Below, one piece after another: positions 29,401-39,400 of a stretch of DNA of 64,000 nt. Source of the DNA: Amyelois transitella (lineage: Eukaryota; Arthropoda; Insecta; Lepidoptera; Pyralidae); contig NC_083525.1 of the NCBI RefSeq assembly GCF_032362555.1, forward strand, positions 7,921,501 through 7,985,500. The letters run 5' to 3'. The notes beneath the pieces are model-generated. The model worked only from the letters and a program-made list of their open reading frames with translations. It made no database searches and was not told the origin of the DNA. Position 1 is the first letter of the stretch; each line of letters starts with the position of its first letter. Both the position numbers and the translations under genes were made by a program.

Positions 29401-29495
29401 CTGAAAGTTCGCAATCGGAAAATTCCGAATCCAATGAATCGGAACAAGCAGCAAAATATAATAGTTTGAAATCAAACAGGATTCGAGCTTTTTGA
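20465..29495 (+). CDS. Chymotrypsin-like secreted serine protease 1 with (Pro-Glu)92 tail
   Basis: Exons: 20465-20515, 22722-22767, 23961-24114, 24604-24773, 25777-25878, 26780-26925, 28247-28355, 28678-29495; 531 residues. Residues 1-20 are a signal peptide ([20 protein letters not shown]), followed by a short propeptide with activation at Arg35-Ile36 (IVSGW). The S1 triad is complete: His80 (TAAHC), Asp127 (NDIGVV) and Ser226 (GDSGGP). The residue at the base of the specificity pocket, six before the active Ser, is Ser220, which predicts chymotrypsin-like rather than trypsin-like cleavage. Six cysteines fit the usual three disulfides. After the domain ([10 protein letters not shown]) come 92 Pro-Glu dipeptides and a Ser/Glu-rich acidic tail ending IRAF. 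The enzyme should be extracellular (gut, haemolymph or silk; the sequence does not say which). It is a tandem paralogue of the gene at 33444. AATAAA at 29718-29723 is a possible poly(A) signal. Confidence 0.92.
20628..20730 (+). mobile_element. RTE-tailed SINE, internal fragment
   Basis: Matches include TTCTTCTTTTAGGCGATAGC and AACCTGTCACTATTTGAATC. It is cut off by the Helitron-like element that follows. Confidence 0.6.
20743..21012 (+). mobile_element. Helitron-like nonautonomous element, full length
   Basis: It begins TCTATACTAATATAATAAAT and ends GCGGGCACAGCTAG, with a short GC hairpin (CGCG...AGT/CGCG) before CTAG. It has no terminal inverted repeats. These are Helitron hallmarks. Confidence 0.75.
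21546..21820 (+). mobile_element. RTE-tailed SINE, full length
   Basis: Intact head GTGCCGTGTGGTTCCCGGCAC and intact end GACGTGATTATATGTATGTA. A short duplication of CTCGTCATCGTCCATCT sits after the ACCACTCCATCT block. Confidence 0.9.
22412..22650 (+). mobile_element. tRNA-derived SINE, full length
   Basis: A box TGGCGCAGCGG and B box GGTTCGAATCC are intact. The tail TTTGTCCCGTATATAT is partly duplicated. Confidence 0.85.
22790..23277 (+). mobile_element. Helitron-like element with internally triplicated 5' segment
   Basis: The 5' part (from ATATTATAAAGCTGAAGAG through ATCGAGGAAGGCTTTAT) is present three times in a row, at about 22800, 22925 and 23050, with a period near 125 bp. The third copy continues into the family's body and stops before the CTAG end. 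Confidence 0.75.
23612..23874 (+). mobile_element. RTE-tailed SINE with target-site duplication
   Basis: Head GTGTCATGTGGTTCCCGGCA, end AAGGGATATAGACGTGATTA. AATTCTTCTAT flanks it at 23600-23610 and 23874-23884. Confidence 0.9.
24125..24503 (-). mobile_element. Two RTE-tailed SINEs in series, one truncated
   Basis: A tail-side piece at 24125-24272 ends abruptly where a second, almost complete copy (24273-24503) begins with ACATACATACATAAATGATC. This suggests one copy inserted in or beside the other. Both lie in protease 1 intron 3. Confidence 0.8.
24789..25030 (+). mobile_element. RTE-tailed SINE with target-site duplication beside exon 4
   Basis: The 11-bp GTTGAATTGGT occurs at 24778-24788 and 25031-25041. 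The upstream copy starts five bases after the exon 4 boundary, so the insertion spared the GTAAG donor. The head lacks the CCGGCAC half. Confidence 0.9.
25155..25312 (-). mobile_element. RTE-tailed SINE, 5'-truncated
   Basis: Runs from CATACATACAGTCACGTCTA to GCCTAATAGAAGAATCCCAA, then stops; the head half is missing. Confidence 0.8.
25330..25422 (-). mobile_element. Second Helitron-like family, fragment
   Basis: ATCTTCAGCTACCTACATA, AATCGGTTCAGTAGTTTTTG and CGTGAAAGAGTAACAAACAT match, in reverse, the element at 48299-48503. Confidence 0.65.
25442..25726 (+). mobile_element. Helitron-like nonautonomous element, full length
   Basis: Starts TCTATACTAATATTATAAAG after an A and ends GCGGGCACAGCTAG before a T, the A/T target expected for Helitrons. 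It is one of the best-preserved copies in the window. Confidence 0.8.
26060..26215 (-). mobile_element. Probable LINE 3'-end repeat
   Basis: GTAAATGCTTTATTGTTCAC, then GGCGGGCTTATCCCTAAGTG, looks like a reversed AATAAA-containing LINE 3' UTR of a type common in moths. Class assignment is from memory and weak. Confidence 0.4.
26242..26501 (+). mobile_element. RTE-tailed SINE with target-site duplication
   Basis: TATAAACATGT flanks the element at 26231-26241 and 26502-26512. Head and (ATGT)n tail are complete. Confidence 0.9.
27010..27400. mobile_element. Rearranged RTE-tailed SINE pieces in inverted order
   Basis: A plus-strand tail piece (27010-27055) is followed by a minus-strand copy truncated at GACATCCATGG (27060-27258). 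A plus-strand copy with a deleted middle follows (27262-27400). Together they could fold back over ~70 bp. Confidence 0.7.
27612..28228 (-). mobile_element. RTE-like LINE 3' fragment split by a SINE
   Basis: LINE sequence runs from the tail at 27625 to ACCCTTTTCTATT at 27926-27938. It resumes at 28204 with the same 13 bp and continues CCTGTAACTA, as in the uninterrupted LINE at ~30930-30950. The repeated 13 bp are the SINE's target-site duplication. The resumed LINE ends about 20 bp before the exon 7 acceptor of protease 1. Confidence 0.85.
27939..28203 (-). mobile_element. RTE-tailed SINE nested in the LINE fragment
   Basis: A complete copy from (CATA)n to GGAACCACACGGC, bounded by the 13-bp duplication of LINE sequence. 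The nesting shows SINE activity after the LINE had inserted. Confidence 0.9.
28770..29321 (+). repeat. Hexanucleotide array encoding (Pro-Glu)92
   Basis: 552 bp in one frame read as 92 uninterrupted Pro-Glu dipeptides. The flanks mix CCG/CCA/CCT with GAA/GAG. The block 29082-29285 is 34 identical CCCGAA units, pointing to recent slippage or unequal exchange. None of the six frames of the pure block has a stop. Confidence 0.95.
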
Positions 29496-29579
29496 TCAGT
29501 AGTAACATATATGTTTTCAAACTTATACCTAAATGAATTTAACGAAATGTAAAATTAAATATCTAATATATAGGTACGT

Positions 29580-29675
29580 ATAATCACGTCTAGGTATATC
29601 CCTTGGTAGACAGAGCAAACAGTCCAAAAAGTATGAAAAGCCACGTTAATCGTTCAGCTGTATGAATAGAAATAC
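29580..29675 (-). mobile_element. RTE-tailed SINE, short degraded fragment
   Basis: TAATCACGTCTAGGTATATC and AGACAGAGCAAACAGTCC remain; it lies just 3' of protease 1. Confidence 0.55.
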
Positions 29676-29807
29676 AAATAAATAACACTTACATAATTAT
29701 ATTAAACAATTTTTCGAAATAAACTTGTTTTATTCTCATTCGTGTTAGAATGAATGTATACGCCAATGCCAATGATTTGCTGTAAACTATGTTAAAACAG
29801 ATATACA

Positions 29808-30012
29808 TACATATATATGGTCACGTCTATATCCCTTGCTGGGTAGACAGAGCCAACAGCCTTGAAAAGACTGATAGGCCACGTTCAGCTTTTTGATTTG
29901 ATGATAGAACTGAGATTTAAATTGTGACAGGTGGCTAGCCTATCGCCTTAAAGAAGAATCCCAAGTTTATAAGCCTATCCCTTAGTCGCCTTTTACGACA
30001 TTAATGGGAAGC
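29808..30012 (-). mobile_element. RTE-tailed SINE, head missing
   Basis: From ATACATATATATGGTCACGT to GACATTAATGGGAAG. The sequence beyond (30013-30330) holds nothing recognised. Confidence 0.8.
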
Positions 30013-30375
30013 GTGAACTGTCTATGTAGTCTATAGCATAGATTGCTATGGTCTGTAGTCTACAGTTTGTCTTAATTAACACAGTTGTATGATTCCTTAG
30101 ACTCAATAGGATATTTTACAACAGGTCAAATCAGATGCTTTTACACAGAATATTTATCTATATCGTTATCATATATTGTATCTCTTAACTGTTTGCATTT
30201 TTCTTATATGGTCTTCGTATGTACACTGTTTTTGAATTTGTAGTGACGATCGTAACTTTATAATTTTACTACTATGTATATTTTTACTACAATTTGTTAT
30301 GTGTATTTAAATAAATAAAAAAAAAAAGAGGAGTGGTCCATTTCTTTTTTTTTATTGGATTAATAATAATAATTA

Positions 30376-30560
30376 AATTAAGGACGTCCTGGCAGAGGGT
30401 CAAGAGTACTCGAAACCGCCGAGCTTGCATGAAAAGGGTTATCAATGTGGATGAAGCGAAGGAAGTATGCAGAGATCGTGGCAAGTTGAAAGATGTGGTC
30501 TCTACCTCCTACTATTCCGGAAAAGGCGTAAATTTATGTAGGTATGTATGTATATTGTAA
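30376..30560 (+). mobile_element. RTE-like LINE, 3'-end fragment
   Basis: GGACGTCCTGGCAGAGGGTC, then ACCGCCGAGCTTGCATG and the C-terminal coding block, ending AGGTATGTATGTATATTG. A small insertion (TCCTACTATTCC) disrupts the final codons. Confidence 0.8.
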
Positions 30561-30622
30561 AGAAATTGAAACACGGATGAGATATTATTTTCACTGACAT
30601 CAAATTTCACAAGTTACAACTT

Positions 30623-33261
30623 ACATACATACATACATACATAAAATCACGCCTCTTTCCCGGAGGGGTAGGCAGAGACTACCTCTTTCCACTTGCCACG
30701 ATCTCTGCATACTTCTTTCGCTTCGTCCACATTCATAACTCTCTTCATACAAGCTCGGCGGTTTCGGGTACTTTTGACCTGACCCTTTACCAGGACGTCC
30801 TTAATTTGATCAAGATACGTTCGTCTAGGTCTTCCCACTCCGACCTTTCCCTCCACACTCTCCTTGTATATCTGCTTAGTCAACCTGCTTTCATTCATCC
30901 TCTCCACATGACCGAACCATCTTAACATACCCTTTTCTATTCCTGTAACTACATCTTCTTTCACATCACAACATTCCCTTATCACGCTGTTCCTTATCCT
31001 GTCACTCAATTTCACACCCATCATACTCCTTAACGCTCTCATTTCCACTGCATTTATTCTGCTTTCATGCTTCTTTTGCCATACCCAACTTTCACTCCCA
31101 TACATTAATGTCGGGACCAACACGCCCCTGTGCACAGCCAGTCGAGCCTTTTTGGATAGTTTCTGACTGCTCATAAAGGCATGCAAAGCTCCATTCACCA
31201 TGTTCCCCGCGTTCACTCTCCTTTCAATATCACTATCATACTTGCCATCTGATGTAAACTTTGATCCTAGATATACAAACTCTTTCACTTGCTCCACTTT
31301 TTCTCCTCCAATCAAAATATTACATGCTGTCATTTCTTTCTCCATTTCAAAACCAGTGTTTTAGTTTTACTTACGTTCACTTTCATTCCTTTCTCTTTTA
31401 AAGCTTCATGCATACAGTTTACCATCTCCTGTAACTCCTCCGCTGATGACGCCAGTATAACCTGATCGTCGGCATAGAGCAGACATTTGACGAGTAACTC
31501 ATTCATCCTTAATCCACTTTTAGACTCTTTCAAATCTGTCAAACAGCTATCCATAAATAGGTTGAACAGCCACGGTGACGCAACACATCCTTGCCTAACG
31601 CCTTTCTCAATCTTAAACCACTCAGTGTGCGCTCCGTTTATCCTGACACAAGCACTCGAATCCTCATATAAGGATTTCAGTGCTCGTATTAAGAGACTGC
31701 TCACCCCATGCATAGAAAGTGCTGACCACAATTCATTCCTCTCAACTCTGTCATAGGCCTTTTCCAGATCTACGAATGTGCAATAGACTTTTTGACTCTT
31801 GGCCAAAAACTTTTCGGCTATGCACCGCAAGGAAAAGACCTGATCAGTACATCCCATTCCCTTTCGAAATCCCGCTTGAGCATCCCATATTTTGTCATCA
31901 GTTTCATTCCTGACTCTATTAATCAATACCTTAGCATACAATTTGCCGACGACGCTAAGCAGGCTTATACCACGATAATTTTTGCAGTCCAGCTGTGACC
32001 CTTTTCCTTTGTAAAGTGGCACGATAACAGCCTTACACCAATCTTTTGGTACTCGGCCGCTTCTCCAACACAAATTGAAAAGGCAGTACAACTGACTAGC
32101 TACTACGCCTTTTCCTGCTTTAAGCATCTCGACCGACACTCTATCACACCCAGCAGCCTTTCCCGCTTTCATACTCTTAAGTGCTTCCACAATTTCGAAC
32201 ATTTCAATTTCGCCTTCCATCTCATTCTCTTTTTCTTCGCTATAGCAGAAATCTTTCTTATTTCCTTCCTTTTTTTCAAATAAACTTTCAAAATAGTCCT
32301 TCCATATCTTTAGTACACATTCTTCTCCTTTCACAACGCTACCATCCTGGCATCTGATCCTAGTCAGCTCTCTGGTTATAGTATTTCCTCGGGCTGACCT
32401 TACGGATTTCCAGAATACTTTCAGATTTGACTGAAAGTCTTCTGATAGCCTTTTATCAAAATCCTCTTTATACTCTTCTTTCTTTCTAATCACAGCTTTC
32501 TTAACCAAATCTTTAATTTTCTTATATTCCTTACGTGCTTCATTCACATCTTCATCTATAACCTCTTGCATTCTTAAGTTAGCTTTTGCTGCTAACAAAT
32601 CCAGCCATGCTTTCTTCTTTAATCGCACAAGTTCTTGCACATCTTTACTCATCCACGCATTTTTGTGATTTTTTCCTTTCCTTCTTCTACTTACACCACA
32701 CACTTCAACAGCTACTTTCACAATTCTTTCTTTAAATTCCTTCCATCCATCTTCAATATCGCTCATTTCCTCTAAATCTTCAAATTCATCCTTCAGTCTA
32801 TTAATATACTTCTTACCTACATCCATATCTTGCAAATTTTCTACTTTTACTCTTTCCAAAGCGCTGGTTTGCTCCCTTACCCTGTGCCGCCAGCGATTGA
32901 AGATACCCCTTATCCGGGATATCACCAGTAAATGGTCCGAGTCAATGCCAGCACCGCGATATGCACGGGTATCCAGCACTTTGTTCTTCAATCTTTCATC
33001 TACAATCACAAAGTCTATCATACTTTTTAAAATACCTTCCACTCTTGTGTAGGTGTGGATCTCTTTATGTTGAAACATTGAGTTCGACACAAAAAGATCC
33101 CACTCTAGACAAATTTCTAATACACTTCTTCCATTATCATTCACCTTTTCGTCACCAAACGCACCAAGCACCTTTTCATATCCATCACGCTTTACACCCA
33201 CCCATCCATTAAAATCACCTAACATAATAATCTTCTCATTTGGCTTGGTAACTTTCAATTT
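30623..33261 (-). pseudogene. RTE-like LINE, 5'-truncated, endonuclease-RT frame broken once
   Basis: Longest copy of the family. On the minus strand an EN-RT frame starts in the endonuclease (MLGDFNGWVG; catalytic SDH in GIDSDHLLV). It continues through the RT (AGCDRVSVEML, YRGISLLS, AQAGFRKG, GVRQGCVASPWLFNLFMD, catalytic CLLYADDQVI). A one-base frameshift near 31340 moves the rest ([40 protein letters not shown]) to another frame, which ends YPSGKEA-TGA. The stop is about four bases before the (ATGT)n tail, so there is almost no 3' UTR. AGTTACAACTT at 30612-30622 and 33262-33272 looks like the target-site duplication. The N-terminal endonuclease is missing. It inserted between the two proteases, antisense to them, about 180 bp before the start codon of the second. 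Confidence 0.9.
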
Positions 33262-33379
33262 AGTTACAACTTGATCGTAGAAAAGCCGGTTACCAAATTA
33301 ATGAATGATCTATTTCTGATAAGACGTTACAAATTGATAGCAAATCTGATTAACAATCTTAATCTGTTAGAAAAAACCC

Positions 33380-33430
33380 TGATATTAAGTATATTTAGAG
33401 TGTTAATTAAATTTATTAATTATTAGTGTA
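33380..33430 (+). promoter_or_regulatory. Candidate promoter of protease 2
   Basis: A TATA-like AGTATATTTAGA at ~33388-33399 precedes ATTAGTGT by about 30 bp, and the start codon is near 33444. The remaining 5' flank before the LINE is only ~180 bp. Confidence 0.35.
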
Positions 33431-33443
33431 GTGTTATTCCATC

Positions 33444-36400
33444 ATGATAGGTCACACGAGCTTCGTTTTCCTTCTGACTTTGTCCGTGACTACGGTAAGT
33501 AAACTTGCATACATACATACATACTAGCTGTGCCCGCGACTTCGTCCGCGTGGAATAGTTATTTTGGGCATCATATTTATTTTTGCAAACATCCTCTTCG
33601 GCTTTATCAATTATAGCTGCTAATTGTTATGCGACTTGACGACGACTTGGCCCACATCATTACCCGCGACGGAACGGAGACCGTATAGTGAGATGAGAGG
33701 CCTTTGCCCAGTAGTGGGATCAGGCATTACAGGCTGATACTTTACTTTACTTTAAAATAGTAATATCTTCTAAGATGTTCATTGAAATTAAGTGATATCA
33801 AAGACAGTTGTGTTTACAATTAAATACTCATAATCAACAACAATCTTAAAAGATAGACATAATCAGTTTAAAAGTAGGTAAGAGGTAAAAACAGACAAAC
33901 ATACAAAGGAAGTATTATAAGTAGAATGATACCTATCTATATGTAGGAAGTAGGATAGAGCAGGGCGATCGAAAGATGCGGGGTGAGGTCAGGCGGTCAC
34001 GCGTATTAGAAAGAACGCTGGTTCGCCGTATTAAATGTTTCGCTGCAAATTGCTTATAACGACTATATCTCAAAACCTATTCGTCTGATTTATATACTGT
34101 AAATGGCAATTTTAGTCTACATGAAAAGCCGAAAGTAATAAACATATTTATTTGGATAAGGATTAATACTGAATTAAAGAAAATTGGTTTCAAAATAACT
34201 TATGTTTATAATGAAAAAATAATCTTAAAAAATGAACATAAAAGTGGTTATTGTAAGTAAACCTTAAGAGATAGATATATGCTCTCGCGGACTTTTTTGT
34301 GGCAAAAAATGAGTACTTCACATCTTTAGTACATTGTTTTACTATATCTTTGTTGGTTTGCGCAGCGTTCGCGTGGAAAGCTCGCAGATGGCCGACTCAT
34401 TCAACTTTCACCTGCATTGTTGACGTTTCCCGTAGGAAATCCGGGATAATAGATAGATAGCCTATAGCCTTCCTCGATAAATAGACTATCTAACAGTGAA
34501 AGAATTATTCAAATCGGTTCAGTAGTTTCTGAGATTAGCGCGTTTAAACAAACAAACAAACAAACAAAACAAACTCTTCAGCTTTATAATATTAATATTA
34601 ATTATTAATATACATACATATGGTCACGTCTTTATCCCTTGCGGGGTAGACAGAGCCAACAGTCTTGAAAAGACTGAATGGCCACGTTCAGCTATTTAGC
34701 TTAATGATAGAATTGAGATTCAAATAGTGACAGGTTGCCAACCCGTCGCCTAAAAAGAATCTTAAGTTTGTAAGCCTATCTCTTAGTCGCCTTTTACGAC
34801 ATCCATGGGTAATTGATGGAGTGGTCCTATTCTTTTTTGTATTGGTGCCGGGAACCACACGGCAAAAAGTTTACAAAGAGGTAGGTACATCCAACTCTTC
34901 CGTTACTGAATGACAGACGATGAACAGTTAAAGCCGTTTCGCAAAATTTATGTTAGTATTGTGATCTTGCAATATATGTATGTATATTGACGGACGAACG
35001 CTTTGATAGTGAAGAGCGTCAGTGGTCGAATCAGTGAGTTGCCCGGTTTAAATGCGTATGCGCATAAAGGCACAAGTCTGAATCCCACTTCGGCCTTGTA
35101 CATATACATACATCCATTCATATAGTCACGTCTATATCCCTTGCGGAGTAGACAGGGACAACAGTCCTGAAGAGAGTGACAGGCCATGTTCACTTCGGCC
35201 GTGTACAATGACTATTTTCGAAGTTATCCAAATTTAAATACTAACCGATGCTCTTACGGTGAGGGAAAACATCGTGAGGAAACCCGTACATTCTGGCAAC
35301 TGGATGTGTAACCATGATCGATCCGATACGGGTTAGGTTTACCTGCAAAGATTGGGGAGGTTAGATGGGAGTCGCTTCGTGTAAACAACTAACTCATCCA
35401 ATCCAGGATCCATGGTCAAAGGCATACCCCGGGCTTCTCTTCAGAGTGGTGAGGATGCAACCGGGACTACAGCCAGGAGGAAGAAAAACGCTTTAACCAA
35501 TAGTTTAAAAGGTCTACAAAGGTTGCGGATGTCAAATGGGAGTCGCTTCGTGTAAACAACTAACTCATCCAATCCAGGATCCATGGTCAAAGGCATACCC
35601 CGGGCTCCTCTTCAGAGTGGTGAGGATGCAACCGGGACTACAGCCAGGAGGAAGAATAACGCTTTAATACTGACGCCATCTGTATAGATGAATAGAATAG
35701 AATAGATTTATTTTCAAAATTGGATACGAGGTATCACTTATTGACGTCACATCACTAAGGGATAATCTTAATATTAATCTGAAAAACATAAGAACTGAAG
35801 TCATATATACATGTAACGTCTTTATCCTTTGAGGGGTAGACAGAGCCAACAGCCAATTTACTATGACTTTATTTTCAGGTTTTGGCTGACCCTCTTCTGG
35901 CATTTCCCGAAGAGGCAAGAAATGGTAACGTATTTATATAAGCTTTATTAATATACCCCGGTTTCGGGTTCTGTCTACCTTACAGGGTAGACAGAGCCAA
36001 CACCAACAGTCTCGCTAAGACTTAAATGCGACGTTCAGCTGTATGGCTTAATGATGCAATTGAGTTTCAAATAATGACAGGTCGCCTCTTTTCCGGAAGG
36101 GGTAGGTAGAGACTACATCTTTCCACTTGCCAAGAAAGCGATGAATGTGTGAATTAGGAATGCATGGATTGATGAGTGACACATATTGAGTTAGCCTCGA
36201 AGTAAGTCCGAGACTTGTGTTACGAGATACTTACTCAACGATACTATATTTTATAATAAATACTTATATAGATAAACATCCAAAACCCAGGCCGATCAGA
36301 AAAAGTTCTATTCTCATCATGCCCTGGCCGGGATTCGAACCCGGGACCTCTGGTGTCACATACAAGCGAACTACCGCTGCGCCACAGAGCCCGTCAAAAT

Positions 36401-39400
36401 ATAGTACCTAAATAAAGGAACAGACAGCTACTTAACCTTAATAAAATAAAAATAGGTAATAAACGTGTAAAGTTTCTCCAGAAATAAGTTTTGCGTATCT
36501 AATCATCCAATAATCCACGTAAAACACGCGAGATTAAAGTATTAAAACTTAATGAGATATTGATCTGACAGGATGTGACTAACGCAGTGTATAGCTACTG
36601 ATAAATCAGTATTATCTTTATTTGATAAAAAATAATTACCAGTGTCGTTTCCGACGAAAGAAATGGATGTCGTGAAAGGCGACTAAGGGATAGGCTTACA
36701 AACTTGGGATTCCTTTTTAGGCGATGGGCTAGCAACCTGTCGCTATTTGAATCTCAATTGTAGATTATTAATTATCTTTATATGGCCATTCAGTCTTTTC
36801 AAGACTGTTGGCTCTTTCTACCCCCAAGGGATATGTATGTCGATTAACAATGGTGTATGTGGAGCACGCGCGAGAGACGATCTTGAGAGAGAGAGACAGC
36901 TATCTTGTACTTCAAACCTTAAAAACTTTGTAAAAAATTATTCGATTCCTAATTTTTCCATCGTCATTAAAAAAAATTTACAAAAATTTTCTTTTCAAAT
37001 TTCAACTTTGTCCCCAGGCGCCCGTATCGTTTCTGGATGGGAAGCCGAAGAGGGCCAGTTCCCGTTTCAGCTGTCCCTGAGAATGGTGAACCGGGAGGGG
37101 GGAGTGACTGCATGCGGCGGTTCCATCATTCATGCCGAGTGGGCCATCACAGCTGCTCATTGTACTGCCACGTAAGACCTTCATCATGATGATGGTACCT
37201 GTGCAGTAATCATGATTCCAGATGGATATTATAGCCGCTTGTTTATTGGATAGAAGACTAAAGGATAGGCTTATTAACTTTGGATTCTTCTTTTAGGCGA
37301 TGGGCTAGCAACCTGTCACTATTTGAATCTCAATTCTATCATAAAGCTGACAGCTGAACGTGGTCAATTAGTCTTTTCAAGATTGTTGGGTCTGTCTACC
37401 CCGCAAGGGATATAGACGTGATTTTATGTATGTATGTTTATTAGATGGTGTAGAGGGTTGGTATTCAATGGTACAAGGCATCCTGATATTATAGACAAGC
37501 AAACAAAAATTCTCATCAACTTCTGTTCAGTGTCTTGTGGTTCCCAGTACTGATACAAAAAAGAATAGGACCACTCTATCTCTTTCCCGTGGATGTCGTA
37601 AAAGGCGAACAAGGGATATGCTTATAAATTTGGGATTCTTTTGAATGCCAATTCTAAACAGCTGAACGTGGCCTAGGTATCAGTCTTTTCAAGATTGTTG
37701 ACTCTGTCTACCCCGCAATTGATAAAGACGTGACTTTATGTATGTATGTATATAAATTCAAATTCAAACTTTTATTTGCATAATATGAGTACAACAAGGT
37801 CTTAAATTTATATGTATACCAGATCTTCATATTTACCCTTTCGGATGTTGCAAAGCATTTATTATGTATTATTAGACATACATACATACATATGATCACG
37901 TCTTTATCCCTTACGGGGTAGACAGAGCCAACAGTCTTCAAAAGACTGATAGGCCACGTTCAGCTGTTTGGCTTAGTGATAGAATTGAGATTCAAATAGT
38001 GACGGGTTGCTAGCCCATCGCCTAAAACAAGAATCCCAAGTTTATAAGCCTATCCCTTAGTCGCCTTTTACGCCATCCATGGGAACGAGATGGAGTGGAC
38101 CTATTCTTTTTTTTATTGGTGCCGGGAACCACACGGCACTATTATTAGACATACAAACTTATACATAAAGTATAAGTTTGTATGTATTGTTTGTAAGTAT
38201 TTCTGTTACTTCCACAGTCGCGTCTCAGTCGTGGTCCGCGCCGGCGCAGTCAACCTCACACGGCCGTACTACATCTTTGAGACTACAGAATATTACAACC
38301 ACCCTCTTTATATTGAAGCCCTTCAGGGTATAGTCCAGCCGAACGATATTGGTGTCGTTAAGTTCAACAGAAGAATTGAGTTTAATGGTAAGTTCATCAG
38401 TTCAATGACGGCCTCTGTGGCGCAGCGGCAGTACGCTTGTCTGTGACACCGGAGGTCCCGGGTTCGAATCCCGGCCAGGACGTGATGAGAAAATTACTTT
38501 TTCTGATTGGCCTGGGTCTTGGATGTTTATCTATATAAGTATTTGTTATAAAATATAGTATCATTGAGTTAGTATCTCGTAGCACAAGTTTCGAACTTAC
38601 TTGGAGGCTAACTCAATCCGTGTAATTTGTCCCGTATATATTTATTTATTTTTATTTATTGTTGTATTCTGTAGAATAGAATAGATTTATTTTCAAAATT
38701 GGATACAAGGTAGATATCACTTATTGACGTCACATAACTTAAATCTAATTATAACTTCTACAGTTCAATATAAATAAAATGTCATCGTAATTATTTAAAT
38801 TATGGCAATATTTAAAACCTTCACGGCAGCTTAAAAGACCTAAATAATATACGAGTAAGGGTCATAGTCAGAAAGTCAGATTGTCTACTCCTAGCCTTGA
38901 GGTGTTAAGGAGACATATACCCCGGTTTTTTTTCATCTATACTAATACGAGTATTATCTATACTAATATTATAAAGCTGAAGAGTTTGTTTGTTTGAACG
39001 CGCTAATCTTAGGAACTACTGATTCGAATTCAAAAATTATTTTTGTGTTGAATAGACCATTTATCGTGGAAGGCTTGGAAGGCTATATAACATCACGCTG
39101 CAACTATTAGGAGCAAAGAAATAATTAAATATGTAAAAAAAAAAAAACGGGAAAAAATTATTCATCCTTGAGGGCTTCAATGATGCCCAAAATAACTATT
39201 CCACGCGGACGAAGTCGCGGCCACAGCTAGTGAGTAATGAAAAGCTGAGCATCTTCACCTTTAGATTGTCAGATTATAGCCAAATATTATTATTTATACA
39301 GCGCGGGAATGCTGCCTGCGTGATGAGAACCCTTCCTAGGGGTCAAAATTTAAACAATAATGATTTTAGCTTGTAATTTAGAATAGTTTTTCTTTTTTAT

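Noticed and set aside
28745-29434. Long antisense Gly-Ser frame and a long Asn-Pro frame over the Pro-Glu array
   Set aside because: The hexamer CCCGAA has no stop in any frame, so these frames are automatic shadows of the protease exon.
33230-33296. Extension of the LINE endonuclease upstream of 33262
   Set aside because: A short frame continues, but the 11-bp duplication AGTTACAACTT at 30612 and 33262 marks a simpler 5' end; not fully excluded.
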